This document shows positions 24,304 through 31,925 of a stretch of DNA of 64,000 bases, in pieces. Numbering within the stretch: the stretch's first letter is position 1; the number at the start of each line of letters is the position of its first letter. Both the position numbers and the translations under genes were made by a program. Below the pieces are notes generated by a model. The model did no database searches and was not told the DNA's origin. It saw nothing but the letters and a program-made list of their open reading frames with translations. This DNA comes from UBA10649 sp037130755. GTDB taxonomy: Bacteria > Actinomycetota > Actinomycetes > S36-B12. The stretch lies in contig JBAXSI010000010.1 of NCBI GenBank assembly GCA_037130755.1, positions 1-64,000 of the forward strand, given 5' to 3'.

Positions 24304-24314
24304 GCGTGACGAAT
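24304..24314 (+). promoter_or_regulatory. 11-bp motif GCGTGACGAAT, copy 1
   Basis: The same 11 bases recur at 25848-25858. This copy lies in the divergent gap between the GATase-like gene and the first GS-like gene, the other ahead of the permease. The GTGAC core is reminiscent of one half of a GlnR box, but the second half is not convincing. Possible shared operator. Confidence 0.3.
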
Positions 24315-24409
24315 CGGTGGACGGCGCATCCTAACTCTGTAATCATGTGGGCCCGAACGATTTCGGTCACATTCCCTCATCCACGTGGTTCTACTGAAGG
24401 AGTTGTTGG

Positions 24410-25762
24410 ATGCAGCACGACCTCGCCGAGACCCGCCGCATCCTGGAGACCCAGGGCATCGACATCGTCCGGCTCATCTACGCGGACCTGCTCGGCCTAC
24501 CGCGGTCCAAGGACCTCCTCGTCTCGCAGTTGGAGCGCTCGGCGGCACATGGTCCGGCCTTCTGCGAGGCCACGTGGGTCACGAACACGCGCGGTGGCGT
24601 CCTGACGGAAGAGGGCGGCATCGACGACGCGCTCCCCGACATGGTGTCCAAGCTCGATACCGACACGATCCGTCCCATCCCGTGGGTTCCGGGCGTCGCC
24701 TACGCGATCGCCGACATTGACAACCCCGACGGCAGCCGCAGCGAGATCGCGCCGCGCGCAGTGCTGCGCTCCGTGCTCGACGAGTACGACGCGCTTGGAC
24801 TGACCCCCATCTGCGGTCCCGAGCTGGAGTTCTACTTCGCGGAGAAGGTCGACGGCACCTATCGACGCCTCCTGAACAAGACCGGACGGGTCTACATGAC
24901 CGGCGCGCAGGTCGACCCCGACGGGCACTACCTCAACCTGCTGCGCTGCCTCGACCAGCTGAACATCGGAGCGTTCGCCGGCAATCACGAGTTCTGCCCA
25001 TCGCAGTACGAGATCAATCTCTGGCACAGCGAGGCTATGGATGCTGCCGACCGGACCTTCCTGTTCAAGACCAGCGTGAAGGACGTCCTGACCCGTAGTG
25101 GCGTGCTGGGCACCTTCATCGGCAAGCCCTGGGACGACGAGGGCGGCAGCGGCTTCCATCTGCACTTCTCGATGAACGACGTGGACGGCGTCAACCTGAT
25201 GAGCACGCCCGACGGTGAACTGTCGGAGCTGGCCTACAACGTGATGGGCGGCGTGCTCAAGCACGCCAACGCCCTCGCTGCCTTCACCAACCCGACGGTG
25301 AACTCCTACAAGCGCCTCGGCCCGGACACCATGGCGCCGTACCGGAACACGTGGGGGTATGACAACCGCTCGGCGATGATCCGAATCCCACCGGAGCGCG
25401 GGGCGGGCACGCGCTTGGAACTGCGTATCGGCGACGGATCGGCGAACCCCTACGTCGTCATCGCTGCGGTCCTCGCAGCCGCACTCGACGGCATCAAGAA
25501 CAAGCTGTCAGCACCGGAGCCGGTTGTCGGCTGGTCATACACCGACAGTGAGCACGGCCAGGTCCTGCCGATGTCGTTGCCGGCGGCCCTCGATGCGCTG
25601 GAAGCAGATGTCGAGCTGAGCAACCACCTCTCAGCGAAGTTCATCCGGGCCTTTGCCGCGCTCAAGCGAGATGAGGCCAAGCGGTACGAGGAGGAAGTCG
25701 AGGATCCGAGCACCCGCCTCGTCACGCAATGGGAGCTCGACGAGTACATCGAGGATTTCTAG
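24410..25762 (+). CDS. Glutamine synthetase-like gamma-glutamyl ligase (first copy)
   Basis: 450 residues with the type I GS catalytic core but without the signature context of nitrogen-assimilating GlnA. CGPELEFYFAEK and GNHEFCPSQYEINL hold metal glutamates, and GSGFHLHFSMND has the catalytic-loop histidine. NSYKRLGPD and RLELRIGDGSANPY provide the glutamate- and phosphate-binding arginines. Such divergent GS proteins (PuuA, GlnA3, IpuC, TdnQ types) join glutamate through its gamma-carboxyl to an amine using ATP. GGAG lies seven bases before the ATG. The neighbouring GATase-like hydrolase and downstream APC permease suggest uptake and capture of an exogenous amine. Confidence 0.85.
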   Translation: MQHDLAETRRILETQGIDIVRLIYADLLGLPRSKDLLVSQLERSAAHGPAFCEATWVTNTRGGVLTEEGGIDDALPDMVSKLDTDTIRPIPWVPGVAYAIADIDNPDGSRSEIAPRAVLRSVLDEYDALGLTPICGPELEFYFAEKVDGTYRRLLNKTGRVYMTGAQVDPDGHYLNLLRCLDQLNIGAFAGNHEFCPSQYEINLWHSEAMDAADRTFLFKTSVKDVLTRSGVLGTFIGKPWDDEGGSGFHLHFSMNDVDGVNLMSTPDGELSELAYNVMGGVLKHANALAAFTNPTVNSYKRLGPDTMAPYRNTWGYDNRSAMIRIPPERGAGTRLELRIGDGSANPYVVIAAVLAAALDGIKNKLSAPEPVVGWSYTDSEHGQVLPMSLPAALDALEADVELSNHLSAKFIRAFAALKRDEAKRYEEEVEDPSTRLVTQWELDEYIEDF

Positions 25763-25847
25763 TCTCCTGGGCTGGCGAACAGGCCGGCTCGGCCAAGGTC
25801 ACGACTCGTGCTCACTTTCTGGACACTTCTCCAAAGTGCTTGACCGC

Positions 25848-25858
25848 GCGTGACGAAT
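25848..25858 (+). promoter_or_regulatory. 11-bp motif GCGTGACGAAT, copy 2
   Basis: Second exact copy, 64 bases upstream of the permease start inside the 160-base gap after the GS-like gene. Its recurrence hints that the ligase and permease answer to the same regulator. By itself an 11-base match could be chance. Confidence 0.3.
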
Positions 25859-25922
25859 GCGCCACCCTGTCCCATCGTTCGGTCCCGTACGACCCCCACC
25901 GCAGTTGCCGCCTGGAGGCCGC

Positions 25923-27497
25923 ATGTCCCAGAGGGAGAACCTCCCCGAGTCCGATCAGGTGCTTGGCGCTCCTGATCCGGAGACCACCGACACCACGCTA
26001 AGGCGAGGCACACTCGGCCTGCTGGGCGTCATCTTCTTCGTCGTCGCGGCGGCCGCTCCGTTGGCCGGCATGACCGGAGCCTTCCCCGTTGCCGTTGCCC
26101 TGGGCAATGGGGCCGGTGCGGCCGGCATGTACGTCGCAGTCGGTGTCGTCCTGCTGATCTTCAGCGTCGGCTACGCCACCATGAGCCAGTACGTCACCAA
26201 CACGGGCGCCTTCTTCGCCTACGTGGGACGTGGCCTGGGCATCGGTCCCGGCGTCGGCTCGGCCTTCGTGTCGGTGCTCGCCTATCTCGCCGTCCAGTGG
26301 TCGGTGATCGGCTTCATCGGCTTCCAGCTGAAGCTCCAGTTCGTGGCCAAGTTCGGGATCGACCTCGAATGGTGGGTCTACTCCCTCGCCATCGTCGTCA
26401 TCGTCTACCTTCTCTCGGCCCTCTCGGTGGACATCGGCGCGAAGTTCCTGGGTGTGCTGCTCACCTTCGAGGTGCTCGCCCTGATCATCGTGGGTGCCGC
26501 AGCCATCATCGACGGTGGCGCTGAGGGCGGCCCCAACTTCAGCGCGTCGTTCAGCCCCAGCGCGATCATGCAGGGTGGACTGACCGGCGGCGCGGGAATC
26601 GCGTTCGCGTTCGCGCTCGCCTCCTTCATCGGCTTCGAGGCCACGGCGATCTACGGCGAGGAGTCCAAGGACCCGAAGAAGACGGTCCCGAGGGCGACGT
26701 ACATCTCGGTTCTCCTGATCACGGCCCTGTTCGCCTTTGTGGGCTTCGGGCTGGTGACCGGACTCGGTGCGACGGACATCCAGAACAAGGTCTTCGAGGC
26801 CACCGCGGTCGACGGTGTTCCGCTGGCGGATCCGTCCGCCATGCTGTTCGGCCTCACGACCCACTTCGTCGGCCAGTGGCTGACCGAGGTGTTCGGCTGG
26901 ATCGTGCTGACGTCGCTGTTCGCTGCGACGCTGGCCTTCCAGAACAGCGCGTCGCGGTACCTGTTCTCGATGGGCCGCGCCGGCGTCCTGCCGAAGAAGC
27001 TGGACCACACCAACAAGCAGCAGGCTCCGTTCGCTGCGACCACCGTGGTCTTCGTGCTTGCCGTCGTGCTGGTGATCGTCGCGATCATCTTCAAGTGGGA
27101 CCCGATCCTGAACGTCTTCTACTGGTTCTCGTCCCTGTCGGTGATCGCCATCGTCCTGACCGAGATCCTGGTCAGCATCTCGGTGATCGTGTACTTCCGG
27201 CGAACCAAGGAGGACACCCGCATCTGGAACGTCATGATCGCGCCAGTGCTGGCCATCATCGGTCTGGCCCTCGGCGAGTTCATGCTGATCAGCCGCTACA
27301 ACCTGCTCGCCGGAGTGGCGCAGGATCCCGCCGCGTGCCCGGGCGAGCCCGGCTCGGGCTGCGGACCGTTCGAGATGAGCAGTCTCGGTTGGTTCCTCAT
27401 CCTGCTGCCGTTCGTGGTCCTGGTCATCGGCTTCCTGGTCGGCCAACTGCGCCGCAAGAACGAGAACTACGACGCGGTGCACAACTTCATTTCGTAG
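25923..27497 (+). CDS. APC superfamily amino acid/amine permease
   Basis: 524 residues with twelve predicted membrane helices. A hydrophilic N-terminus precedes GTLGLLGVIFFVVAAAAPLA, the first helix with the conserved unwound glycine motif. GFEATAIYGEESKDPKKTVP (about 235-255) is the diagnostic helix 6 to loop signature. A cysteine-containing outer loop sits near the C-terminus. APC proteins import amino acids, polyamines and related amines with protons or sodium. GGAGG precedes the chosen ATG; an upstream in-frame start would add 22 unconserved residues. It likely supplies the substrate of the adjoining gamma-glutamyl ligase. Confidence 0.88.
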   Translation: MSQRENLPESDQVLGAPDPETTDTTLRRGTLGLLGVIFFVVAAAAPLAGMTGAFPVAVALGNGAGAAGMYVAVGVVLLIFSVGYATMSQYVTNTGAFFAYVGRGLGIGPGVGSAFVSVLAYLAVQWSVIGFIGFQLKLQFVAKFGIDLEWWVYSLAIVVIVYLLSALSVDIGAKFLGVLLTFEVLALIIVGAAAIIDGGAEGGPNFSASFSPSAIMQGGLTGGAGIAFAFALASFIGFEATAIYGEESKDPKKTVPRATYISVLLITALFAFVGFGLVTGLGATDIQNKVFEATAVDGVPLADPSAMLFGLTTHFVGQWLTEVFGWIVLTSLFAATLAFQNSASRYLFSMGRAGVLPKKLDHTNKQQAPFAATTVVFVLAVVLVIVAIIFKWDPILNVFYWFSSLSVIAIVLTEILVSISVIVYFRRTKEDTRIWNVMIAPVLAIIGLALGEFMLISRYNLLAGVAQDPAACPGEPGSGCGPFEMSSLGWFLILLPFVVLVIGFLVGQLRRKNENYDAVHNFIS

Positions 27498-27507
27498 AGT
27501 CATGCCA

Positions 27508-27546
27508 ACGTGAGGGGCCCGGTCCACTGGACCGGGCCCCTCACGT
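27508..27546. terminator. Bidirectional terminator between permease and second P450
   Basis: Perfect 19-bp arms (27508-27526 and 27528-27546) around a single central base form a very stable GC-rich hairpin. It lies between two converging genes and ends ten bases before the P450 stop codon. There is no long T run, as is usual in high-GC actinobacteria. Confidence 0.85.
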
Positions 27547-27555
27547 GTTGCAGCG

Positions 27556-28791
27556 CTAGTTGCGTGCGGTCACCGTGGCGGGGAACGCGGCTATGCCGTT
27601 CACGAAGTTAGAGTTCGTACGGACGAGTGAGCCGGACTGCTCGAACCGGGTTCCTTGCTTGATCATCTCCTCCAGCAGCACGCGGATCTCCATGCGCGCG
27701 AGGGGCGCACCCAGGCAGTGGTGCGGTCCCTTGGCTCCGAACGAGACCTGCGGGGGCTTGATTTCACGAGTGATGTCGAATCGAAGGGGGGCCGCGAACT
27801 GTGTCTCGTCGAAGTTGGCGGAGCAGTACCACATCACGACCTTGTCGTTCTCCTTGATGGGCACTCCCGCGAGCTCGGCGTCGCGGGTGGCCGTGCGCCG
27901 CATGTGCATGACGGGCGTTGCATACCGGATGATCTCCTCCACCGCGTTCTCGACGAGTTCGGGGCGCTTGTACAGCAGGTCCAGCTGGTCTGGGTTGTCG
28001 ATGAAGGCCTTCACGCCGTTGCTGATCGCAGTGCGTGTCGTCTCGTTGCCGGCGAACACGAGCACGTGGAACATGTTCTTGAAGTCGTAGTCGGAGAGCG
28101 CCTCGCCCTCGTAGCGAGCCTCCACGAGCGCCGTGGTGAGGTCGTCCTTCGGGTTGCTGGTGCGCTCGGCGCGCATCTTCCGGCCGTACTCGAAGAGGGC
28201 GTGGGAGGCCGGAGCGTTGAAGGGCAGCAATTCCAGTGGCGTGGTGTTGCCGTAGGCATCAGCCGGGACGCCGGTGGAGTCAATGAGCTCGTCGGACCAC
28301 TGCACGAGCATGCCGGCGTCCTCTGGGGGCACGCCAAGGATGTTGATGATCACGCGGATGGGCAGCGGCGCGCTGACGTCTTGAACGACGTCGATGCTTC
28401 CCTTATCGGCGGCCTGTCGAAGCAGTTCTGCGGCGATCTCGCGCGTGACGTCCTCGTAGCTCTTCACCTTGTGGCTGGTGAAGGCGGGGATGCCGAGCTT
28501 TCGCAGGCGGACGTGGTCGGGAGCGTCGGTGTCGACGATGGACCGACGTGCGTTCATCTGCTCCTCGGTGAGATCCGGCAGGTTCGTCATGCCCCGTGCA
28601 TTGGAGTACGTAGCGGGGTCGCGGGTGACCGTGACGAGGTCCGCATATCTCGTCACCGCGTAGAACGGACGCCCCGCGTACATGCGCACGGCGATGGGCT
28701 CGTCGCGACGCATGCGGGCGAAGACCTCGTGGGGGATCCCGTTCGCGTAGGTGGCGGGGTCGGTGATGTCCACGTCGAGGGCGGCGGTCAT
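27556..28791 (-). CDS. Cytochrome P450 (second copy)
   Basis: 411 residues. I-helix VLVFAGNETTRTAI, K-helix EEIIRYATPVMHMRR and haem loop SFGAKGPHHCLGAPLAR are present; the loop has one residue more than the textbook FGxGxHxC, a variant seen in mycobacterial P450s. The tail NSNFVNGIAAFPATV matches the first P450 of this window, so both belong to related subfamilies. GGAG lies five bases before the ATG. It follows an alcohol dehydrogenase gene by 11 bases, suggesting hydroxylation of an alkyl carbon and then oxidation of the alcohol. Its redox partner may be the ferredoxin/reductase pair at 13.4-14.8 kb. Confidence 0.9.
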   Translation of the reverse strand: MTAALDVDITDPATYANGIPHEVFARMRRDEPIAVRMYAGRPFYAVTRYADLVTVTRDPATYSNARGMTNLPDLTEEQMNARRSIVDTDAPDHVRLRKLGIPAFTSHKVKSYEDVTREIAAELLRQAADKGSIDVVQDVSAPLPIRVIINILGVPPEDAGMLVQWSDELIDSTGVPADAYGNTTPLELLPFNAPASHALFEYGRKMRAERTSNPKDDLTTALVEARYEGEALSDYDFKNMFHVLVFAGNETTRTAISNGVKAFIDNPDQLDLLYKRPELVENAVEEIIRYATPVMHMRRTATRDAELAGVPIKENDKVVMWYCSANFDETQFAAPLRFDITREIKPPQVSFGAKGPHHCLGAPLARMEIRVLLEEMIKQGTRFEQSGSLVRTNSNFVNGIAAFPATVTARN

Positions 28792-28802
28792 GTCTGCTCC
28801 AA

Positions 28803-29765
28803 TCACGGGATGAGGACGAAACGGCCGGAGACCTGCCCGGCGTGAAGACGGTCGTGCGCGATCTGCGCCGACTCCAGCGGAACGGTCTCGATCTCCGAGT
28901 GGAGGTCGTGCTGCTGCGCGAGGGCGACCAGGTCGGCGAGCTGGTCTCGCGTGCCCCAGACCGACGTCATGAAGCGGGCCTCGTGCGGCACGGCGCCGAA
29001 TCCGAAGGGGATGGTCCCGCCGTAGAGGCCGACCACCACCGCGATGCCCTGCCGGCGTACGTGGTCGCGTGTGGTCTGGAGCGTCGCCTCGGCCCCGACG
29101 AAGTCCACAACCGCGGTGAAGGAGCCGTCGACCTCGCCCGGCGCCACGGCCGCATCCGCCCCGAGTGACAGCGCCAGTTCGCGCTTCTCGGGTGAGGCGT
29201 CAACCACGACGACCTCGGCATCCGATCGGATCTTCAGGAACTGCAGCCCGAACTGGCCCAGGCCGCCGGCGCCGATGACGAGGGCCCGCGGGCGGGCAGC
29301 GTCCTTGATGGTGGCCAGCGTGTGGTCGATCGCTCGGTAGGCGGTCAGGCCGCCGCAGGCCAGGGGAGCGGCCTTCGCGGGATCGAGGTCACCCAGGGGG
29401 ATGAGGTAGTACTCGTCGGGGACGAGCATCCGCTCCGCGTACCCGCCGTCGCGGAAGAGCCCTGCCTCGGTCGCGTTCGGGCAGATCATCTCCTGCTGGG
29501 ACGAGCAGGCCCAGCAGTCCGGCTGCCGGCAGCCCCAGCACGCGTAGACCAGGACCGGGCCCAGACGCTCATGCCGGGCGGCCACCTCGTGGCCGAGGAT
29601 GACGGGCAGTTTGGTCGCGTAGTCCCCGGCCGCCGCGTGCAGGTCCGAATGGCAGATGCCACAGGCCAGGACGTCGACGACCGCTCCGCCCGACCCGGCG
29701 ACGGGGTCTGGCACCTCGATGACGTCCAGCGGCTGCCCCGGTGCCGTCAGCACGGCTGCACGCAT
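28803..29765 (-). CDS. Zinc-type alcohol dehydrogenase, shortened near the catalytic domain
   Basis: 320 residues, MDR superfamily. Catalytic zinc ligands are in GICHSDLH, GHE and PLACGG. The structural zinc lobe reads CWGCRQPDCWACSSQQEMIC, and the cofactor motif is VIGAGGLGQFGLQFLK. Between GHEVAA and VYACWGC only about 14 residues are present where relatives have roughly 25-30, and the conserved G-x5-G turn is absent. Total length is correspondingly 20-30 below the usual 340-350. The frame is intact, so this is an in-frame deletion or a divergent subfamily. It pairs with the P450 gene just downstream and faces the second GS-like gene across 108 bases. Confidence 0.82.
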   Translation of the reverse strand: MRAAVLTAPGQPLDVIEVPDPVAGSGGAVVDVLACGICHSDLHAAAGDYATKLPVILGHEVAARHERLGPVLVYACWGCRQPDCWACSSQQEMICPNATEAGLFRDGGYAERMLVPDEYYLIPLGDLDPAKAAPLACGGLTAYRAIDHTLATIKDAARPRALVIGAGGLGQFGLQFLKIRSDAEVVVVDASPEKRELALSLGADAAVAPGEVDGSFTAVVDFVGAEATLQTTRDHVRRQGIAVVVGLYGGTIPFGFGAVPHEARFMTSVWGTRDQLADLVALAQQHDLHSEIETVPLESAQIAHDRLHAGQVSGRFVLIP

Positions 29766-29833
29766 GGGTAGGTCCCTTCAGGTGGGGTTGGCGGATTGCC
29801 GAAAAGGGACCCGCCCGAGTGACTGGCACATTA

Positions 29834-29843
29834 CATTTATCAA
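29834..29843. promoter_or_regulatory. Shared operator-like motif CATTTATCAA, copy 1
   Basis: AT-rich island in GC-rich DNA in the divergent adh/GS-like gap, 30 bases ahead of the GS-like start. The same ten bases occur at 34241-34250. On the minus strand both sites show two GATA steps seven bases apart (GATA-nnn-GATA). The GntR regulator at 35753 is the natural candidate to bind. Confidence 0.45.
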
Positions 29844-29873
29844 GTATCTAATTTCAGGACTTCTGGAGGATTC

Positions 29874-31217
29874 ATGGCCTGGGACCCCTCGGAGCGCAAC
29901 CGCGTGGTGGGCCTGTGCGATGAGCACGGCATCCACACTGTCGAGTGCGTCGTCGTGGACACGTGGGGGATGCCCCGCGGCAAGCGGATCCCGGTCAAGC
30001 AGTTCCTGCGCGGCGGCGGCTTCCACATCGCGAACGTCATCTACACGTGGGATCCGACCTGCTTCATCTTCTCCACGCCTTTCGTCAACGAGGAGCACGG
30101 CTTCCCTGACATGCACGCGGTCCCCGACCTGGCGAGCTTTCGAATCGCGGGCTGGACGGACGGCGTGGCCATCGTCATGTGCGACACCGTCGACAACACC
30201 ACGCACGAGCCGGTCCCGATGGACGCCCGTCGCATGCTGAAGGACCAGATCGCTCGCGCAGCGGCGCTGGGATACGGAGTGGATGCAGCGACCGAGCTCG
30301 AGTGCCACTTCTTCACTGAGGACTGGAAGCCGATCTACGACGACATCAACTGCTACTCGATCATGCGCGGCTTCGAGATGGAGCCGTTCATGTTCGACAT
30401 CCGCGAGTCGCTCCGCAAGACGGGCATCGAGGTCGAGGCCACGAACGTCGAGTACGGACCCGGGCAGACCGAGATCAACCTGCGGTATGGCCCGCTCATG
30501 GACATGGCCGATCACACCGTCTACTTCAAGTACATCGTCCGGCTGGTGGCCAAGCGGCACGGCCTGAACGTCACCTTCATGGCCAAGCCGTTCCTCACCG
30601 AGGCGGGCAATGGCATGCACGTGCACCAGTCGCTGACCCGCAACGGGGCCAACCTCTTCTCCGTGACCGACGAGGACTCGGTCCTCGGCAATGCGCTGAT
30701 GCGCCGCTACCTGACGGGCCTGCTCGCGCATCACAAGGAACTGCAACTGGTGATGACGCCCACCATCAGCGGCTACAAGCGCGTTCAGGACTACTCCTTC
30801 TCACCGACCCAGGTCACGTGGGGCCTGGACCACCGGCTGGTCGGCGTGCGGTCGATCGTCGGTGCCGGCTCGTCCAACCGGCTCGAAGCACGCTGGGCCG
30901 CAGCCGACGCGAATCCCTACCTGGTCCTGGCCGGGGTGCTCGCCGCAGGGCTGGACGGACTGGACAACGACTACGCACTCATTCCGCAGGTCGTCGGCGA
31001 TCCGCACGCGGACGAGCAGTGGGAGCGACTGCCCGTCGACATCAACGGAGCCATCGACAACTTCGACACGCCGTTCACGCGCAGCGTGTTCGGTGACACC
31101 TTCGTCGACACGTTCTTGATCATGCAGCGCCGAGAGGCCGAGGAGTTCGCCGCGAATGCTGATCAGGGCGAGGACGTCAGCGCATGGGAGCTGAAGCGGT
31201 ACCGGGCGGTCATCTAG
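29874..31217 (+). CDS. Glutamine synthetase-like gamma-glutamyl ligase (second copy)
   Basis: 447 residues, clearly different from the first GS-like protein. TELECHFFTED and EYGPGQTEINLRYG carry the metal glutamates, and GNGMHVHQSLTRNG the catalytic-loop histidines. ISGYKRVQDYSFSPTQVTWG and SNRLEARWAAADANPY provide the arginine residues. The substrate-entry regions differ from copy 1, implying another amine. The next gene, a GATase-like hydrolase, starts at the base after its stop codon. The pair recalls TdnQ/TdnT of aniline oxidation. GGAGGA lies before the ATG. Confidence 0.85.
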   Translation: MAWDPSERNRVVGLCDEHGIHTVECVVVDTWGMPRGKRIPVKQFLRGGGFHIANVIYTWDPTCFIFSTPFVNEEHGFPDMHAVPDLASFRIAGWTDGVAIVMCDTVDNTTHEPVPMDARRMLKDQIARAAALGYGVDAATELECHFFTEDWKPIYDDINCYSIMRGFEMEPFMFDIRESLRKTGIEVEATNVEYGPGQTEINLRYGPLMDMADHTVYFKYIVRLVAKRHGLNVTFMAKPFLTEAGNGMHVHQSLTRNGANLFSVTDEDSVLGNALMRRYLTGLLAHHKELQLVMTPTISGYKRVQDYSFSPTQVTWGLDHRLVGVRSIVGAGSSNRLEARWAAADANPYLVLAGVLAAGLDGLDNDYALIPQVVGDPHADEQWERLPVDINGAIDNFDTPFTRSVFGDTFVDTFLIMQRREAEEFAANADQGEDVSAWELKRYRAVI

Positions 31218-31925
31218 ATGCCGCGAGTGCTTCTGATCAGCCACGAGCCTGAGGCGCATCCGGCGATCGTCGGCGAGATCCTGGTCGCACGTGGATACGA
31301 CGTCGATGAGCACGTCGTGCTCGGTGACCCTGCGGCTCCGGACACGGACTTCCCTGACCTTGATGCGTACGACGCCGTCATGGCCTTCGGCTCGTTCTCC
31401 AACGCCTACGACGAGCGGCATCGACCCTGGGTGGAGGCGGAGATCAACCTCATCGGTCGGCTGCTCGAGGAGGACAAGCCCTATCTCGGGGTCTGCTTCG
31501 GCGGGCAGTTGCTCGCCGAGAGTGTCGGCGGCTGGGTCGAGAAGGCACCGCCCGGGATGGACGAGATCGGCCTGGTATCGATCGAGACGGTCATCGACGG
31601 CCTGCCGGTGCCGACTGGTCCGTGGTTCACGTGGCATGAGGACCGCACCGTCCTGCCTGCGGATGGCTCGGTCGAGGTGCTGGCCCGCAACGCCAACGCG
31701 GTGCAGTTGTTTCGGCGCGGCCGCGCGGTCGGCACGCAGTTCCACCCGGAGGCGGACGTGCCGCTGGTGGCCGGCTGGGCCGCAATCGGGCCGGACCACA
31801 TTCCCAGTCACACGTCGGAGCAGGAGATCCTCGACGACCTTGCAGCCGCGCAGGCACAGACCCGGTCCAACTGCGAGCAGTTGATCGACTGGTTCCTGCG
31901 CGACGTGGCCGAGGTTGGCGGATGA
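31218..31925 (+). CDS. Class I glutamine amidotransferase-like hydrolase (second GATase partner)
   Basis: 235 residues. The nucleophile is in LGVCFGGQLLAESVGGWV (Cys about 93) and the His-Glu dyad in GTQFHPEADVPL (His about 176). It starts directly after the GS-like stop codon and overlaps the CoA-transferase start by four bases, so all three are coupled. Without a synthetase domain the likely role is hydrolysis of a gamma-glutamyl amide. In aniline degraders such a protein prevents toxic build-up of the gamma-glutamyl conjugate. Confidence 0.83.
   Translation: MPRVLLISHEPEAHPAIVGEILVARGYDVDEHVVLGDPAAPDTDFPDLDAYDAVMAFGSFSNAYDERHRPWVEAEINLIGRLLEEDKPYLGVCFGGQLLAESVGGWVEKAPPGMDEIGLVSIETVIDGLPVPTGPWFTWHEDRTVLPADGSVEVLARNANAVQLFRRGRAVGTQFHPEADVPLVAGWAAIGPDHIPSHTSEQEILDDLAAAQAQTRSNCEQLIDWFLRDVAEVGG

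Noticed and set aside
24410..25762. Assimilatory glutamine synthetase GlnA
   Set aside because: Short and divergent, paired with a GATase-like hydrolase and permease in a catabolic setting; a gamma-glutamyl ligase fits better.
25998..27527. A 509-codon minus-strand frame opposite the APC permease
   Set aside because: Its composition (Asp/Glu/Arg/His-rich, no motif) is that of an antisense shadow of a membrane protein gene.
27556..28791. Defective haem loop in the second P450
   Set aside because: FGAKGPHHCLG has one extra residue compared with the textbook motif, but the Cys, the His two before it and the Gly are in place and similar loops occur in actinobacterial P450s.
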